A DNA stretch of 18,765 nucleotides from an uncultured Oscillibacter sp. (GCA_947245315.1 CAMXNV010000016.1:1-18765), one strand, 5' to 3'. Counted from the stretch's first letter, positions 1 through 7,167 are shown. The notes: generated by a model not told the origin, from the letters alone. A program made the numbers and translations.

Positions 1-92
1 CCGTCTCCGAAAACCACGCTGTGGCGGGTATCCGCAAGGGAACAGCCTTTACAGCTCAGGCACTCCGCCCGCAAGCTCTCCCAAGTATCCAT
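1..92 (-). CDS. Uracil-DNA glycosylase, family 4 (N-terminal fragment)
   Basis: Only the first 30 codons are inside the window; the gene continues past the left edge. The reverse strand reads MDTWESLRAECLSCKGC and then SLADTRHSVVFGDG. This matches the start of family 4 (4Fe-4S) uracil-DNA glycosylases, where a C-x2-C pair followed by a TR..VVFG.G stretch supplies two cluster ligands (here C14 and C17) and leads into the catalytic domain. The family removes uracil from DNA to begin base-excision repair. An AGGAGG sits 8 nt before the ATG, so the start is well supported. It is divergent from the CmpB-like gene. The catalytic residues are outside the window, so the family call rests on the N-terminal motif alone. 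Confidence 0.8.
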   Translation of the reverse strand, partial: MDTWESLRAECLSCKGCSLADTRHSVVFGD

Positions 93-145
93 TTCTTCGT
101 CCTCCTGTCTTTATTTGGCTCTTTCCCTTCTGTTCCAAAGTACTT

Positions 146-198
146 TTGCACAAACGCTCTTGCTTCTTTAGTATACCATGAAAAAACTACCGGCACAA
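146..198. promoter_or_regulatory. Divergent promoter region between UDG and CmpB-like genes
   Basis: On the minus strand TATACT (complement of 170-175) is a good -10 box for the glycosylase gene. A weak TTGTGC (193-198) lies 17 nt upstream of it. On the plus strand TTGCAC (146-151), a 17-nt spacer and TAGTAT (169-174) could serve the CmpB-like gene. The two predictions overlap, so transcription in the two directions may compete. Only the minus-strand -10 is convincing. Confidence 0.4.
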
Positions 199-250
199 GG
201 GCCGGATACCCCGCCCCGCTCCGGAAAGACTGGAAGGGAGGTGATCGAAC

Positions 251-763
251 ATGGCCCTCTGGCACTTTTGGATTTACAGCTTCCTCGGCTGGCTGGTGGA
301 GCTGGCCTTTGCCGCCGCCTCCCGCTCCGAGGACCGGCAGCGGCGCTGCCTCCTCCTCCTCCCCCTGTGCCCGGTCTACGGCCTGGGCATGCTGGCGGTC
401 CTGGCCCTGCCGCCTATGGGCGCTTTGGGGCTGGCCGTCCTGGGCGGCCTGGCCGCCACGGCGGTGGAGTACGCTTATCACTGGGCCGGGGAGCGCTTCC
501 TGGGCGTCCGGTTCTGGGACTACGCCCGGGTCCCCGGCAACCTCCGGGGGCGGGTCTGCCTGCCCTTCACCCTGGCCTGGGGGCTGCTGGTGTGGGCGGC
601 GGTCCGGTTTGTCCAGCCGGGGGTGGAGGCCTTGGCGGCCGGAATCCCGCCCTGGCTGACCTATGTCTTTCTGCTGGTCTTCACCGGGGACCTGGTCTGC
701 TCCCTCCGCTTCCTCCGGGTGACGGGGGACCTGAAGGGAATGCGGGCGGCGGTGTTTCCCTGA
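251..763 (+). CDS. CmpB-type putative ABC-transporter permease (PF06541-like)
   Basis: A 170-residue integral membrane protein. It matches the 'putative ABC-transporter type IV' (CmpB) family. The features are an N-terminal FWIYSFLGWLVE, a CPVYGLG near residue 40, a VEYAYHWAGERFLGVRFWDY segment around 75-94, and GRVCLPFTLAWGLL. About four hydrophobic helices are visible. Despite the family name, no ATPase partner lies nearby and transport has not been shown for this type, so the function is unknown. The start is supported by GGAAGGGAGGTGA about 7 nt before the ATG. The last 83 bases overlap the convergent nucleosidase gene. Confidence 0.85.
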   Translation: MALWHFWIYSFLGWLVELAFAAASRSEDRQRRCLLLLPLCPVYGLGMLAVLALPPMGALGLAVLGGLAATAVEYAYHWAGERFLGVRFWDYARVPGNLRGRVCLPFTLAWGLLVWAAVRFVQPGVEALAAGIPPWLTYVFLLVFTGDLVCSLRFLRVTGDLKGMRAAVFP

Positions 764-1430
764 GCAGTCCCGCCGTGATTTCCGCCGCCAGCGCGGAGGC
801 CCGCTGGCAGTTCCTCTCAAAGGCCTCCGCCCCGCAGTCCTCGCCGGTGTCGGTAATTGTCCGCACCGCCAGAAAGGGAACGCCGTTCACATAGCACGCA
901 TGAGCCGCGGCGGCTGTCTCCATATCCACGGCCAGGGGGTTCCAGGCCCGGCGGATCCGCTCCCGGCCCCTGTGCTCCACAAACCGCTCCCCCGTGGCGA
1001 TTGTCCCGAAGAGAATCGGGTGCTCCGACGTTTCCGCGTAGCGCCTGGCGGCGGTGAGCAGCGTCTCATCCGAGGGAAAATAAGGAGACGGCATCCACGG
1101 ATGGAATTCCGTCAGGATATCCTCCGCCACGTCATGGTAAACCGAGCGCTCCGCGATGACCGTGTCAAAGAGCTTGACCCTTGGATCCATGCCTCCGGCC
1201 GTTCCCGCGTTGACAACCGCGTCCACGCCAAAGACCTCTATCAGCAGCTCCGCCGCGACGGCGGCGTTGACCTTGCACACGCCGCTGTAGGCCGCCACGG
1301 CGGGGCGCTCTCCCAGCGCTCCCTCGTAAAACCTCAGCCGCGCTTTCTCCGTGACCCGTTCCACCTCCATAGCCTCTAAAAACGGAGCCAGCTCCGTGTC
1401 CGAGGCGCATAAGACGCCCACCTTCTCCAT
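681..1430 (-). CDS. mtnN: 5'-methylthioadenosine/S-adenosylhomocysteine nucleosidase
   Basis: It hydrolyses MTA and SAH to adenine plus the thioribose sugar, clearing inhibitory by-products of SAM-dependent methylation and polyamine synthesis. The 249-residue form (ATG at 1430) begins MEKVGVLCASDTE, placing the conserved Glu at 13. Later come AGTAGG (75-80), ATGERFV (145-151), the ribose-binding VDMET (E171) and the catalytic acid in ITDTG (D194). An in-frame ATG at 1448 forms an ATGA overlap with the methyltransferase stop. I prefer 1430 because GAGAGG lies 7 nt before it and it matches the usual family start. The family fold ends near residue 223. The last ~26 residues are a Pro/Gly-rich tail encoded opposite the CmpB gene. 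Downstream of a methyltransferase, removal of SAH is a sensible role. Confidence 0.92.
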   Translation of the reverse strand: MEKVGVLCASDTELAPFLEAMEVERVTEKARLRFYEGALGERPAVAAYSGVCKVNAAVAAELLIEVFGVDAVVNAGTAGGMDPRVKLFDTVIAERSVYHDVAEDILTEFHPWMPSPYFPSDETLLTAARRYAETSEHPILFGTIATGERFVEHRGRERIRRAWNPLAVDMETAAAAHACYVNGVPFLAVRTITDTGEDCGAEAFERNCQRASALAAEITAGLLRETPPPAFPSGPPSPGGSGGSRPGPR

Positions 1431-1444
1431 CGCGTCCCTCTCTT

Positions 1445-2674
1445 TCATACGACCTGGAACAGATAGAACTTTAAATAATTCGTCTCCTCCACCCCCCACA
1501 GAATCGGGTGGTCACAGCTCTGCTGTCTCGCCTCGATCTGCCGGAGGCGGACCCCGGCGTCTCGGGCGGCGGAGCGGAGCATGGCCGTGAACCGCTCCTC
1601 CTCCGCGAAGTGGGAGCAGGAGCAGGTGGCCAGGTATCCGCCCCGGGGCAGCAGCCGCATGGCCCGGTAGTTGATCTCCTTGTAGCCCGCCATGGCTCGC
1701 TCCGCCGTCTTCCGGGACTTGGTAAAGGCCGGCGGGTCCAGGATGATGAAATCGTACTTAGGCGGCTCCTTCTCCAGGGCCGGAAGCAGCTCAAAGACGT
1801 TGGCGGCCGCGAAGTCCATCACCGGGCTCAGGCCGTTCCGCTCTGCGTTGGACCGGGCCATCTCCACGGCGGCCTCCGACACGTCCACGGCGGTGACGTG
1901 CTTCGCCCCGCCCAGGGCGGCGTTCAGGGCAAAGGAGCCGGTGTGGGTGAAGCAGTCCAGCACCGTCCGTCCCTTGGCCAGCCGCCCAACCGCCCGGCGG
2001 TTGTACTTCTGGTCCAGGAAAAAGCCGGTCTTCTGGCCGTTTTCCACGTCCACCAGGTACTTGATCCCATTTTCCGTGATCTCCGTCACCGGGGATTCCG
2101 GCGGGTCCTCCCCCGGCAGGGGGAACCAGCCCTTGTACTGCCCCAGGCCCTCTTTCTCCCGGAGGGCCGCGTCGTTCCGCTCGTAGACCCCCCGGATTTC
2201 CTGGCCGTCCTCCCGGAGCAGCCGGACCAGCCGGGGCAGCAGGCGGTCCTTGATCCGCTCCATGCCCACGGAGAGGACCTGGACGCTGAGGAGGTCGTGG
2301 AACTTGTCCACCGTCAGGCCCGGGAACATGTCCGCCTCCCCAAAGACCACCCGGCAGGCGTCCAGGTCCTCCGGGTCCATGACGGCCTTCCGGTACTCCC
2401 AGGCCCAGCGGAGCTTCCGCTCCCAGAAGGCCCCGTCAAAGCGGTCGTTGGCGTTCCGGGACAGGAGCCGGACCCGGATCTTCGACTGTTCCGACAAAAA
2501 GCCGGTGCCCAGGTAGGCCCCCTTCCGGCTCCGCACGTCCACCAGGCCGCCGTTCTCCGGCGCGCCCTCCATGGACAGGATTTCCGCGTCGTAGACCCAG
2601 GGGTGTCCCCGTAGAATGGCCGCCTCCGCCTTGGGGGTGACGGTGGCGCTGGGGTAAGCCCGTTCTGCTTTCAT
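1445..2674 (-). CDS. Class I SAM-dependent rRNA methyltransferase (RlmI/YwbD-like)
   Basis: A 409-residue protein with an N-terminal PUA-like RNA-binding region (about 8-75), a linker domain, and a C-terminal Rossmann methyltransferase. Visible motifs are QKTGFFLDQKYNRR (214-227), motif I VLDCFTHTGSF (238-248), the acidic AVDVSE (262-267), ILDPPAFTKS (311-320) and CSCSHF (351-356). The layout and length match the E. coli RlmI family, which makes m5C1962 in 23S rRNA. The exact target site here is inferred. A GGGAGG lies about 10 nt before the ATG. A TATACT -10 box sits just upstream. The stop overlaps a possible nucleosidase start (ATGA), so the two are probably co-transcribed. Confidence 0.9.
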   Translation of the reverse strand: MKAERAYPSATVTPKAEAAILRGHPWVYDAEILSMEGAPENGGLVDVRSRKGAYLGTGFLSEQSKIRVRLLSRNANDRFDGAFWERKLRWAWEYRKAVMDPEDLDACRVVFGEADMFPGLTVDKFHDLLSVQVLSVGMERIKDRLLPRLVRLLREDGQEIRGVYERNDAALREKEGLGQYKGWFPLPGEDPPESPVTEITENGIKYLVDVENGQKTGFFLDQKYNRRAVGRLAKGRTVLDCFTHTGSFALNAALGGAKHVTAVDVSEAAVEMARSNAERNGLSPVMDFAAANVFELLPALEKEPPKYDFIILDPPAFTKSRKTAERAMAGYKEINYRAMRLLPRGGYLATCSCSHFAEEERFTAMLRSAARDAGVRLRQIEARQQSCDHPILWGVEETNYLKFYLFQVV

Positions 2675-2702
2675 AGTTCGATAACCTCCCTTTTTCCTCC
2701 TC

Positions 2703-2708
2703 AGTATA
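2703..2708 (-). promoter_or_regulatory. -10 box of the methyltransferase/nucleosidase operon
   Basis: The minus strand shows TATACT, five of six bases of the sigmaA -10 consensus, about 30 nt before the methyltransferase ATG and just upstream of its ribosome binding site. The -35 region 17 nt away is poor (TGGCAA). The box lies in the only gap between divergent genes, which supports the call. Confidence 0.45.
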
Positions 2709-2759
2709 GCACACTTCCGCGCGCTTTGCCATAGGATTCAAAGAGAAGGAGGAATCGCT

Positions 2760-3500
2760 ATGCCCACCATCTATTTGAGCCCGTCCACCCAGGAGTGGAA
2801 CAGCTACGTCACCGGCAGCGGCTCGGAGGAGTACAACATGAACCTGCTGGCGGACGCCCTGGTGCCCTACCTGCTGTCCAACGGCATTCAATACCAGCGG
2901 AACAAGCCCGAGATGACCGCCGGGTCCTCCATCCGGGAGGCCAACCGGGGGACCTACGACCTCTACCTGGCCCTGCACTCCAACGGCGCGCCGGAGGGCC
3001 GCTACGGCGAGGAGCGGGGCATCATCGCCTTCTACTACCCCACCAGCCGCCAGGGCCGGCGGGCGGCGGAGCTCATCGCCCAGGAGCTCCGGAAAATCTA
3101 TCCCCTCCCCAACAAGGTCACCACCCGCTCCACCACCTCCCTGGGAGAGGTGGCCCAGTCCCACGCCCCGGCGGTGCTGGTGGAGATCGGCTATCACGAC
3201 AACTGGGCCGACGCCCAGTGGGTGGAGGGGCACATGGACGCCATCGCCCAGCAGCTGGCCCGGGCCCTCACCGAGTTCTTCGGCCTGCCCTTCATCTACC
3301 CCATGGACCCCGTGGAGGGCACCGTGGCTGTCAACTGGGGGACGCTGAACCTCCGGAGCTACCCCGCCCCCACCGGCCGGGTCATCGCCAACCTGCCCGG
3401 CGGGGCCTCCGTCACCGTCTACGGCGAGTGGCAGGGCTGGTACGTGGTCCGCTACAACGGCCAGGTGGGCTACGCCGCCGCCGCCTTCATCGATACCTGA
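2760..3500 (+). CDS. N-acetylmuramoyl-L-alanine amidase with C-terminal SH3 domain
   Basis: A 246-residue protein: an Amidase_3-type domain (about 3-175) and a bacterial SH3 domain (about 186-246; TVAVNWGTLNLRSYPAPTG...GWYVVRYNGQVGYAAAAFID). Amidases of this fold cleave the lactyl-amide bond in peptidoglycan with a zinc ion. The metal-binding Glu (E23 or E24), H73 in LALHSN and the catalytic Glu E142 in VLVEIGYHDN are visible. The usual first His of a DPGHGG motif is absent; the protein starts YLSPSTQEWN. There is no signal peptide or membrane segment, so export would need another route, as in phage endolysins or spore/lysis enzymes. AAGGAGGAA lies 6-8 nt before the ATG. It is monocistronic, with rny transcribed from its own promoter downstream. 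Confidence 0.85.
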   Translation: MPTIYLSPSTQEWNSYVTGSGSEEYNMNLLADALVPYLLSNGIQYQRNKPEMTAGSSIREANRGTYDLYLALHSNGAPEGRYGEERGIIAFYYPTSRQGRRAAELIAQELRKIYPLPNKVTTRSTTSLGEVAQSHAPAVLVEIGYHDNWADAQWVEGHMDAIAQQLARALTEFFGLPFIYPMDPVEGTVAVNWGTLNLRSYPAPTGRVIANLPGGASVTVYGEWQGWYVVRYNGQVGYAAAAFIDT

Positions 3501-3523
3501 GAAGCCCCTCCCGCCCGGTTTTT

Positions 3524-3555
3524 GAGGGGGCGGCGGCCCCTCCCCGTAAATTTTT
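3524..3555 (+). terminator. Possible terminator after the amidase gene
   Basis: GAGGGG (3524-3529) can pair with CCCCTC (3537-3542) around a 7-nt GC-rich loop. A short T run follows at 3551-3555, about 8 nt past the stem, which is further than usual. It falls between the amidase stop and the strong promoter at 3589. Confidence 0.4.
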
Positions 3556-3588
3556 CGCAGGTTTTCTGCGCCGGTTTGAGGATTTTCC

Positions 3589-3617
3589 TTGACAGCGGTC
3601 CAGTAAACGTTTAAACT
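3589..3617 (+). promoter_or_regulatory. SigmaA promoter for the rny leader RNA
   Basis: A perfect TTGACA (3589-3594), a 17-nt spacer and TAAACT (3612-3617, four of six consensus). Transcription would start near 3624, about 312 nt before the rny start codon. This is the best housekeeping promoter in the window. Confidence 0.75.
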
Positions 3618-3623
3618 AAAGGC

Positions 3624-3890
3624 AGATTGCCGTCGGAGGGCAAAGGGGTGCCCTTCGGTTGTTTTCTAAACGACCCTGTTTCCGGGCCGGTTTTGAGACC
3701 AGGCAATATGCCCAACGGCGAAAGCCGCTCCGCCCCGCGGAGACGGACGCCCCCCATTTGGGGCGCCGGCGGAGCACAAGGAACCCCATGTCCGATCGCC
3801 GCGGCGGCCATACCGCCCGCGGACATCCCATGCCCCTGGAGAGGGAAGGTCCTTCCCCCTCCGCCGTACGGGCGTGTTGACGGTTTTGAA
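3624..3890 (+). ncRNA. Structured leader or standalone RNA upstream of rny (unidentified)
   Basis: This fills most of a 435-bp gene-free stretch. Reading from the predicted start, several strong stems follow one another: 3634-3641 with 3650-3657 (8 bp, loop of 8); 3727-3734 with 3768-3775 (8 bp) enclosing 3748-3753 with 3760-3765 (6 bp); 3788-3794 with 3820-3826 (7 bp) enclosing GGCGG/CCGCC at 3803-3807 and 3812-3816; and a long arm at 3838-3862. GCCGU near 3629 can pair with ACGGU near 3880, closing the whole region. I see no U-run terminator before rny, so it is either a long 5' UTR or an RNA processed away from it. It does not show RNase P, tmRNA, SRP or T-box signatures that I recognise. 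The reading frame through it (TTG at 3627) is low-complexity and has no ribosome binding site. Confidence 0.5.
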
Positions 3891-3935
3891 ACGGGCTCCG
3901 GACAGTACCAAAATGGAATGGAGGAATCAGCAGCC

Positions 3936-5483
3936 GTGATTCAGATCATCATCACCCTCTTGATCGGGTTGGTGGCCGGCGGCGTGATTTGCTTCCCGCT
4001 TGGTATTCGCTACCGGAAGAACGTCTCTGAAAAAGAAATCTCCAGCGCTGAGGAAGAGGGAAAGCGCATTGTCAACGAGGCCATCAAAAGCGCCGAATCC
4101 AAGAAGCGCGAGGCCCTGTTGGAGGCCAAGGAAGAGATTTTGAAAAACCGCAGCGAGTACGAAAAGGAAGTCAAGGAACGCCGGGCCGACCTTCAGCGCC
4201 AGGAAAACCGCCTGCAGCAGAAGGAGGAAAACCTCGACCGGAAGATCGAGGCCGTGGAAAAGAAAGAGGAGTCCCTGACTCAGAAACACGCCGCCATAGA
4301 CAAGGAGACCGAGGAGATCAAGCTTGTCAAGCGCGGCCAGACCGAAATGCTGGAGCGCATCTCCGGCTTCACCACCGAGGAGGCGAAGCAGTACCTCATC
4401 GACCAGGTGGAGGCCGAGGTCACCCACGAGACCGCCCTCAAGATCAAAGAGGTGGAGTCCCGGATGAAGGAGGAGTGCGAGGCCCGGGCCCGGGAAGTGG
4501 TGGCCCAGGCCATCCAGCGCTGTGCCGCCGACCAGGTGGCCGACATGACCGTCAGTGTGGTTCCCCTGCCCAATGACGAGATGAAGGGCCGCATCATCGG
4601 CCGGGAGGGCCGGAACATCCGCACCATCGAAACCCTCACCGGCGTGGACCTCATCATTGACGACACGCCGGAGGCCATCACCGTCTCCTGCTTCGAGCCG
4701 GTGCGCCGGGAGATTGCCCGGCTGGCCCTGGAGAAGCTCATCGCCGACGGGCGCATCCACCCCACCCACATTGAGGAGATGGTGGAGAAAGCCCGCCGGG
4801 AGGTGGACGCCACCATCAAGTCCGAGGGCGAGCGGGTCACCTTCGAGTGCGGCATCCGCAGCCTCCACCCGGAGCTCATCAAGATGCTGGGCCGCCTGCA
4901 CTACCGCACCAGCTACGGGCAGAACGTCCTCCAGCACTCCGTGGAGGTCAGCCACATCGCCGGCATGATGGCGGCGGAGCTGGGCGTGGACGTCCAGGCC
5001 GCCAAGCGGGCGGGCCTGCTCCACGACCTGGGCAAGTCCGTGGACCATGAGCTGGAGGGCACCCACGTGGCCCTGGGCGTGGAATTCGCCCGGAAGTACA
5101 AGGAGCGGGAGGAGATCATCCACGCCATCGAGGCCCACCACAACGATGTGGAGCCCCGGACCATCGTCGCCTGCCTGGTTCAGGCCGCCGACGCCATCTC
5201 CGCCGCCCGCCCCGGCGCCCGCCGCGAGAACCTGGAGAACTACATCAAGCGCCTGGAGCAGCTGGAGAGCATCACCGGCTCCTACCCCGGCGTGGACAAG
5301 GCTTTCGCCATTCAGGCGGGCCGGGAGGTCCGGGTGATGGTGAAGCCCGAGCAGGTCAGCGAGGACCAGATGGTCATCCTGGCGCGGGACCTGGCCAAGA
5401 AGATCGAGGAGGAGATGGAGTACCCCGGACAGATCAAGGTCCATGTCCTCCGGGAGACCAAGGTGGTCGAGTACGCGAAATAA
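3936..5483 (+). CDS. rny: Ribonuclease Y
   Basis: Membrane-anchored endoribonuclease that starts mRNA decay in Firmicutes. From the GTG at 3936 the protein has 515 residues, close to the usual ~520. It has one N-terminal membrane helix (IIITLLIGLVAGGVICF), a long charged coiled coil (about 30-190), a KH domain with GRIIGREGRNIR (around 219-230), and an HD domain (about 330-425) whose metal-binding HD pair is H363-D364 in LLHDLGK. The GTG is preceded by GGAGGA at 3920-3925. An in-frame ATG at 3918 lacks a ribosome binding site, and the frame stays open back to 3627 only because the DNA is GC-rich. A strong promoter and structured leader precede it, and two hairpins follow. Confidence 0.96.
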   Translation: MIQIIITLLIGLVAGGVICFPLGIRYRKNVSEKEISSAEEEGKRIVNEAIKSAESKKREALLEAKEEILKNRSEYEKEVKERRADLQRQENRLQQKEENLDRKIEAVEKKEESLTQKHAAIDKETEEIKLVKRGQTEMLERISGFTTEEAKQYLIDQVEAEVTHETALKIKEVESRMKEECEARAREVVAQAIQRCAADQVADMTVSVVPLPNDEMKGRIIGREGRNIRTIETLTGVDLIIDDTPEAITVSCFEPVRREIARLALEKLIADGRIHPTHIEEMVEKARREVDATIKSEGERVTFECGIRSLHPELIKMLGRLHYRTSYGQNVLQHSVEVSHIAGMMAAELGVDVQAAKRAGLLHDLGKSVDHELEGTHVALGVEFARKYKEREEIIHAIEAHHNDVEPRTIVACLVQAADAISAARPGARRENLENYIKRLEQLESITGSYPGVDKAFAIQAGREVRVMVKPEQVSEDQMVILARDLAKKIEEEMEYPGQIKVHVLRETKVVEYAK

Positions 5484-5488
5484 CCCCC

Positions 5489-5569
5489 CCTTCGCAATGG
5501 ACTGCGGAGGTCAACGACGCAAGGAACGGAAAGCGGTTGTGATAGATTCACAGCCGCTTTCTGCTTTTT
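5489..5569 (+). terminator. Rho-independent terminator of rny
   Basis: A first hairpin (CCTTCGCA 5489-5496 with TGCGGAGG 5503-5510) starts six bases after the stop codon. The main terminator is a 13-bp stem, 5530-5542 with 5548-5560, with a TAGAT loop and one U-G pair, followed by a run of five T at 5565-5569. Confidence 0.85.
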
Positions 5570-5575
5570 GGAGCC

Positions 5576-5622
5576 TCGCAGGGGCTTTGCCCCTGCACCC
5601 CACCGCCCTTTGAAAAGGGCGG
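5576..5622. repeat. Double-palindrome intergenic repeat (REP-like)
   Basis: Two perfect palindromes lie back to back: GCAGGGGC (5578-5585)/TTT/GCCCCTGC (5589-5596), then CCGCCCTTT (5603-5611)/AAAGGGCGG (5614-5622), followed by CCGAAACTTTAAA. They sit beyond the rny terminator and before the next gene's start. From memory, similar paired palindromes occur between genes in this bacterial family, but copy number cannot be judged from one window. They may also provide extra transcription stops. Confidence 0.5.
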
Positions 5623-5654
5623 CCCGAAACTTTAAATGAAGGGACGCAGAAGCT

Positions 5655-6536
5655 ATGAGCATTCAGAATCTTCTTGGCACACAGCCCTACGCGGAGGAAC
5701 GCCGCGCTGCCGCCGGGTCCTCCAGGGCGGCGGGGGCCTCCTTCCAGGAGCGGATGACCCGGACCGCCGCCTCCGCCGTCATCCAGGGGCCCGGGATTCA
5801 TCTCCGGAGGCCCGTGGAGGGCACCGTCTTCTCCGGCGGACGCGGCGGGCGGAACGGCGCTTTTCAGGAGGTCTATGCGGAGTACACGGCGGACTCCAGC
5901 CCTGAGGATCCGATTGTCCGTGTCTCCGGTACTTCGGACAGCGGGCCTTACAGCTTCACCTGCCATATCAAGGACATTGATCCCTCTCATGCCTCCTATG
6001 CGGAGCTGGCCGCCCTTTACGGCCATTTGGTGAAGACCGGGGCCTTCCAGAGCGCCCTGGACAGCGGCGTGCTCCCCACCGGGCTGGAGACCGGCGACGT
6101 GACGGAGAAGCGGGATTACCTGGGCTTGATTGACCGTCACCAGTATGACGATCACTTCGGCGGCGTCTGCAAGGGCCAGGCGGCGGAGCTGCTGGCGCTG
6201 TACCGGCCCTATGCCTCCGGAGGGAGCGGGGGTTCCTCTTTGGACCGCGGCAGCTTTATGAAGGAGGACCTGATTTCCGTCCTCTACGACGCCAAGGTGG
6301 ATATGCTGGGCCGCATGAAGAAGAGCAAGGAGAAGTCCGACGAGCAGGAGGACTGGGACCGGCTCATGGAATATGTGGACGCCTGGATTGAGACCCTCCG
6401 GAAGGAGGCCGACATCGAAAAGCTCGCCCGGGCCCACGCCGACCTGGAGGCCGCCCGGGAGGACGCCGCCCGGGACCGGAAGGACCTCACCGACCGGCTT
6501 CTGGAGCGGCTGTCGGAGCGGCTCGCGGAGGGCTGA
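5655..6536 (+). CDS. Hypothetical protein with C-terminal coiled coil
   Basis: I do not recognise this 293-residue protein. The N-terminus (MSIQNLLGTQPY) is polar and Ala/Ser-rich with no signal peptide or membrane helix. Residues ~55-170 form a folded-looking region with YSFTCHIKDIDPSHASYAEL, resembling small secretion- or flagellum-associated proteins of Clostridia only in tone, not in any motif. A GSGGSS linker lies near residue 197. The C-terminal ~90 residues are highly charged and helical (MKKSKEKSDEQ, then KLARAHADLEAAREDAARD), probably a coiled coil. The ribosome binding site is weak (AAGGGA about 11 nt before the ATG). It sits alone between the rny terminator and the bidirectional terminator at 6542. 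Codon use and GC match its neighbours, so it is a real gene. Confidence 0.75.
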   Translation: MSIQNLLGTQPYAEERRAAAGSSRAAGASFQERMTRTAASAVIQGPGIHLRRPVEGTVFSGGRGGRNGAFQEVYAEYTADSSPEDPIVRVSGTSDSGPYSFTCHIKDIDPSHASYAELAALYGHLVKTGAFQSALDSGVLPTGLETGDVTEKRDYLGLIDRHQYDDHFGGVCKGQAAELLALYRPYASGGSGGSSLDRGSFMKEDLISVLYDAKVDMLGRMKKSKEKSDEQEDWDRLMEYVDAWIETLRKEADIEKLARAHADLEAAREDAARDRKDLTDRLLERLSERLAEG

Positions 6537-6541
6537 CGCAA

Positions 6542-6571
6542 AGACCCCGGCGGCTTATGCCGCCGGGGTCT
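6542..6571. terminator. Bidirectional terminator between convergent genes
   Basis: A perfect 13-bp stem (AGACCCCGGCGGC, 6542-6554; partner 6559-6571) with a TTAT loop. It lies between the stop of the hypothetical gene (6536) and that of the M50 protease (6580). The minus strand has the better T stretch (TCTTT), so it most clearly ends the M23-M50 operon, but it serves both sides. Confidence 0.85.
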
Positions 6572-6579
6572 CGTATTCT

Positions 6580-7167
6580 CTATGCGCCGCCCAGCCAGGG
6601 AGACAGACCCCAGCGTAGCCCCGCAAACAGCGCCGGGAGCAGCCAGAGGCTTCCCCCGGTCTTCCAGACCACCAGGCCGATCCCCCCGGCCAGGGCCCCC
6701 GCCGCCAGGACGCCTGCCCAGCGGCTCACCGCCTCCCCCGCCGCCGGGCCCGCCAGCCAGGATGCCAGCAGGAACAGGGCCCGCCCCCCGTCCAGGGGCC
6801 GGACGGGCAGGAGGTTGAAGAGGCACAGCACCACGTTTGCCCCCACGGCGGCGGAGAGGCGCTGGTCCCCCAGGCCGGCCAGCGCCAGGGCCGCCAGCAG
6901 GTTGGCGGCAGGCCCCGCCAGCACCGCCGCCAGCTCCCCGCCGTAGGAGAGGAGGGTGCCGTCCGTCTCCAGGGCCGCCCCCAGGGCACTGAGGCGGAAG
7001 GCCCGCACCCGGGCTCCCTGAAGGCGGAGCACCGCCCAGTGGCCCCCCTCGTGGACGGCGGCGGCGGCCAGCACTGTCGCCAGGGGCCTCCAGCCGCTGG
7101 CCAGCAGAAACCAGGCGGCCAGCAGCACAAAGCCGCCGCTGACCCGGACGCTACAGGGGGGAGACAT
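6580..7167 (-). CDS. spoIVFB: Site-2 protease family M50 (SpoIVFB-like)
   Basis: A 195-residue, highly hydrophobic intramembrane metalloprotease. The zinc motif HEGGH places H39, E40 and H43 in a membrane helix, and the third ligand is D126 in NLLPVRPLDGG (118-128). SpoIVFB cleaves pro-sigmaK in the mother cell during sporulation and is held inactive by SpoIVFA. The gene directly follows an M23 membrane protein with a 17-bp overlap, the usual Clostridia arrangement of this pair. The ATG at 7167 has no clear ribosome binding site, so translation is probably coupled to the upstream gene. It lacks the C-terminal CBS domain of B. subtilis SpoIVFB, so a general site-2 protease cannot be excluded. 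Confidence 0.8.
   Translation of the reverse strand: MSPPCSVRVSGGFVLLAAWFLLASGWRPLATVLAAAAVHEGGHWAVLRLQGARVRAFRLSALGAALETDGTLLSYGGELAAVLAGPAANLLAALALAGLGDQRLSAAVGANVVLCLFNLLPVRPLDGGRALFLLASWLAGPAAGEAVSRWAGVLAAGALAGGIGLVVWKTGGSLWLLPALFAGLRWGLSPWLGGA

Noticed and set aside
2760..3500. Prophage remnant around the amidase
   Set aside because: No holin, tail, integrase or capsid genes flank it; the neighbours are core genes.
3624..3890. RNase P RNA, tmRNA or SRP RNA upstream of rny
   Set aside because: I could not find the conserved GAGGAAAGUCC/ACAGAAA, tag-reading frame or SRP loop sequences; only generic stems are present.
3627..3935. N-terminal extension of RNase Y back to a TTG
   Set aside because: The extra residues are low-complexity, there is no ribosome binding site, and the family starts with the membrane helix, which fits the GTG at 3936.
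3927..5444. A 505-codon minus-strand frame opposite rny
   Set aside because: It is a composition shadow of rny, rich in Leu/His/Gly/Asp repeats reflecting the antisense of Glu/Lys/Ala codons.
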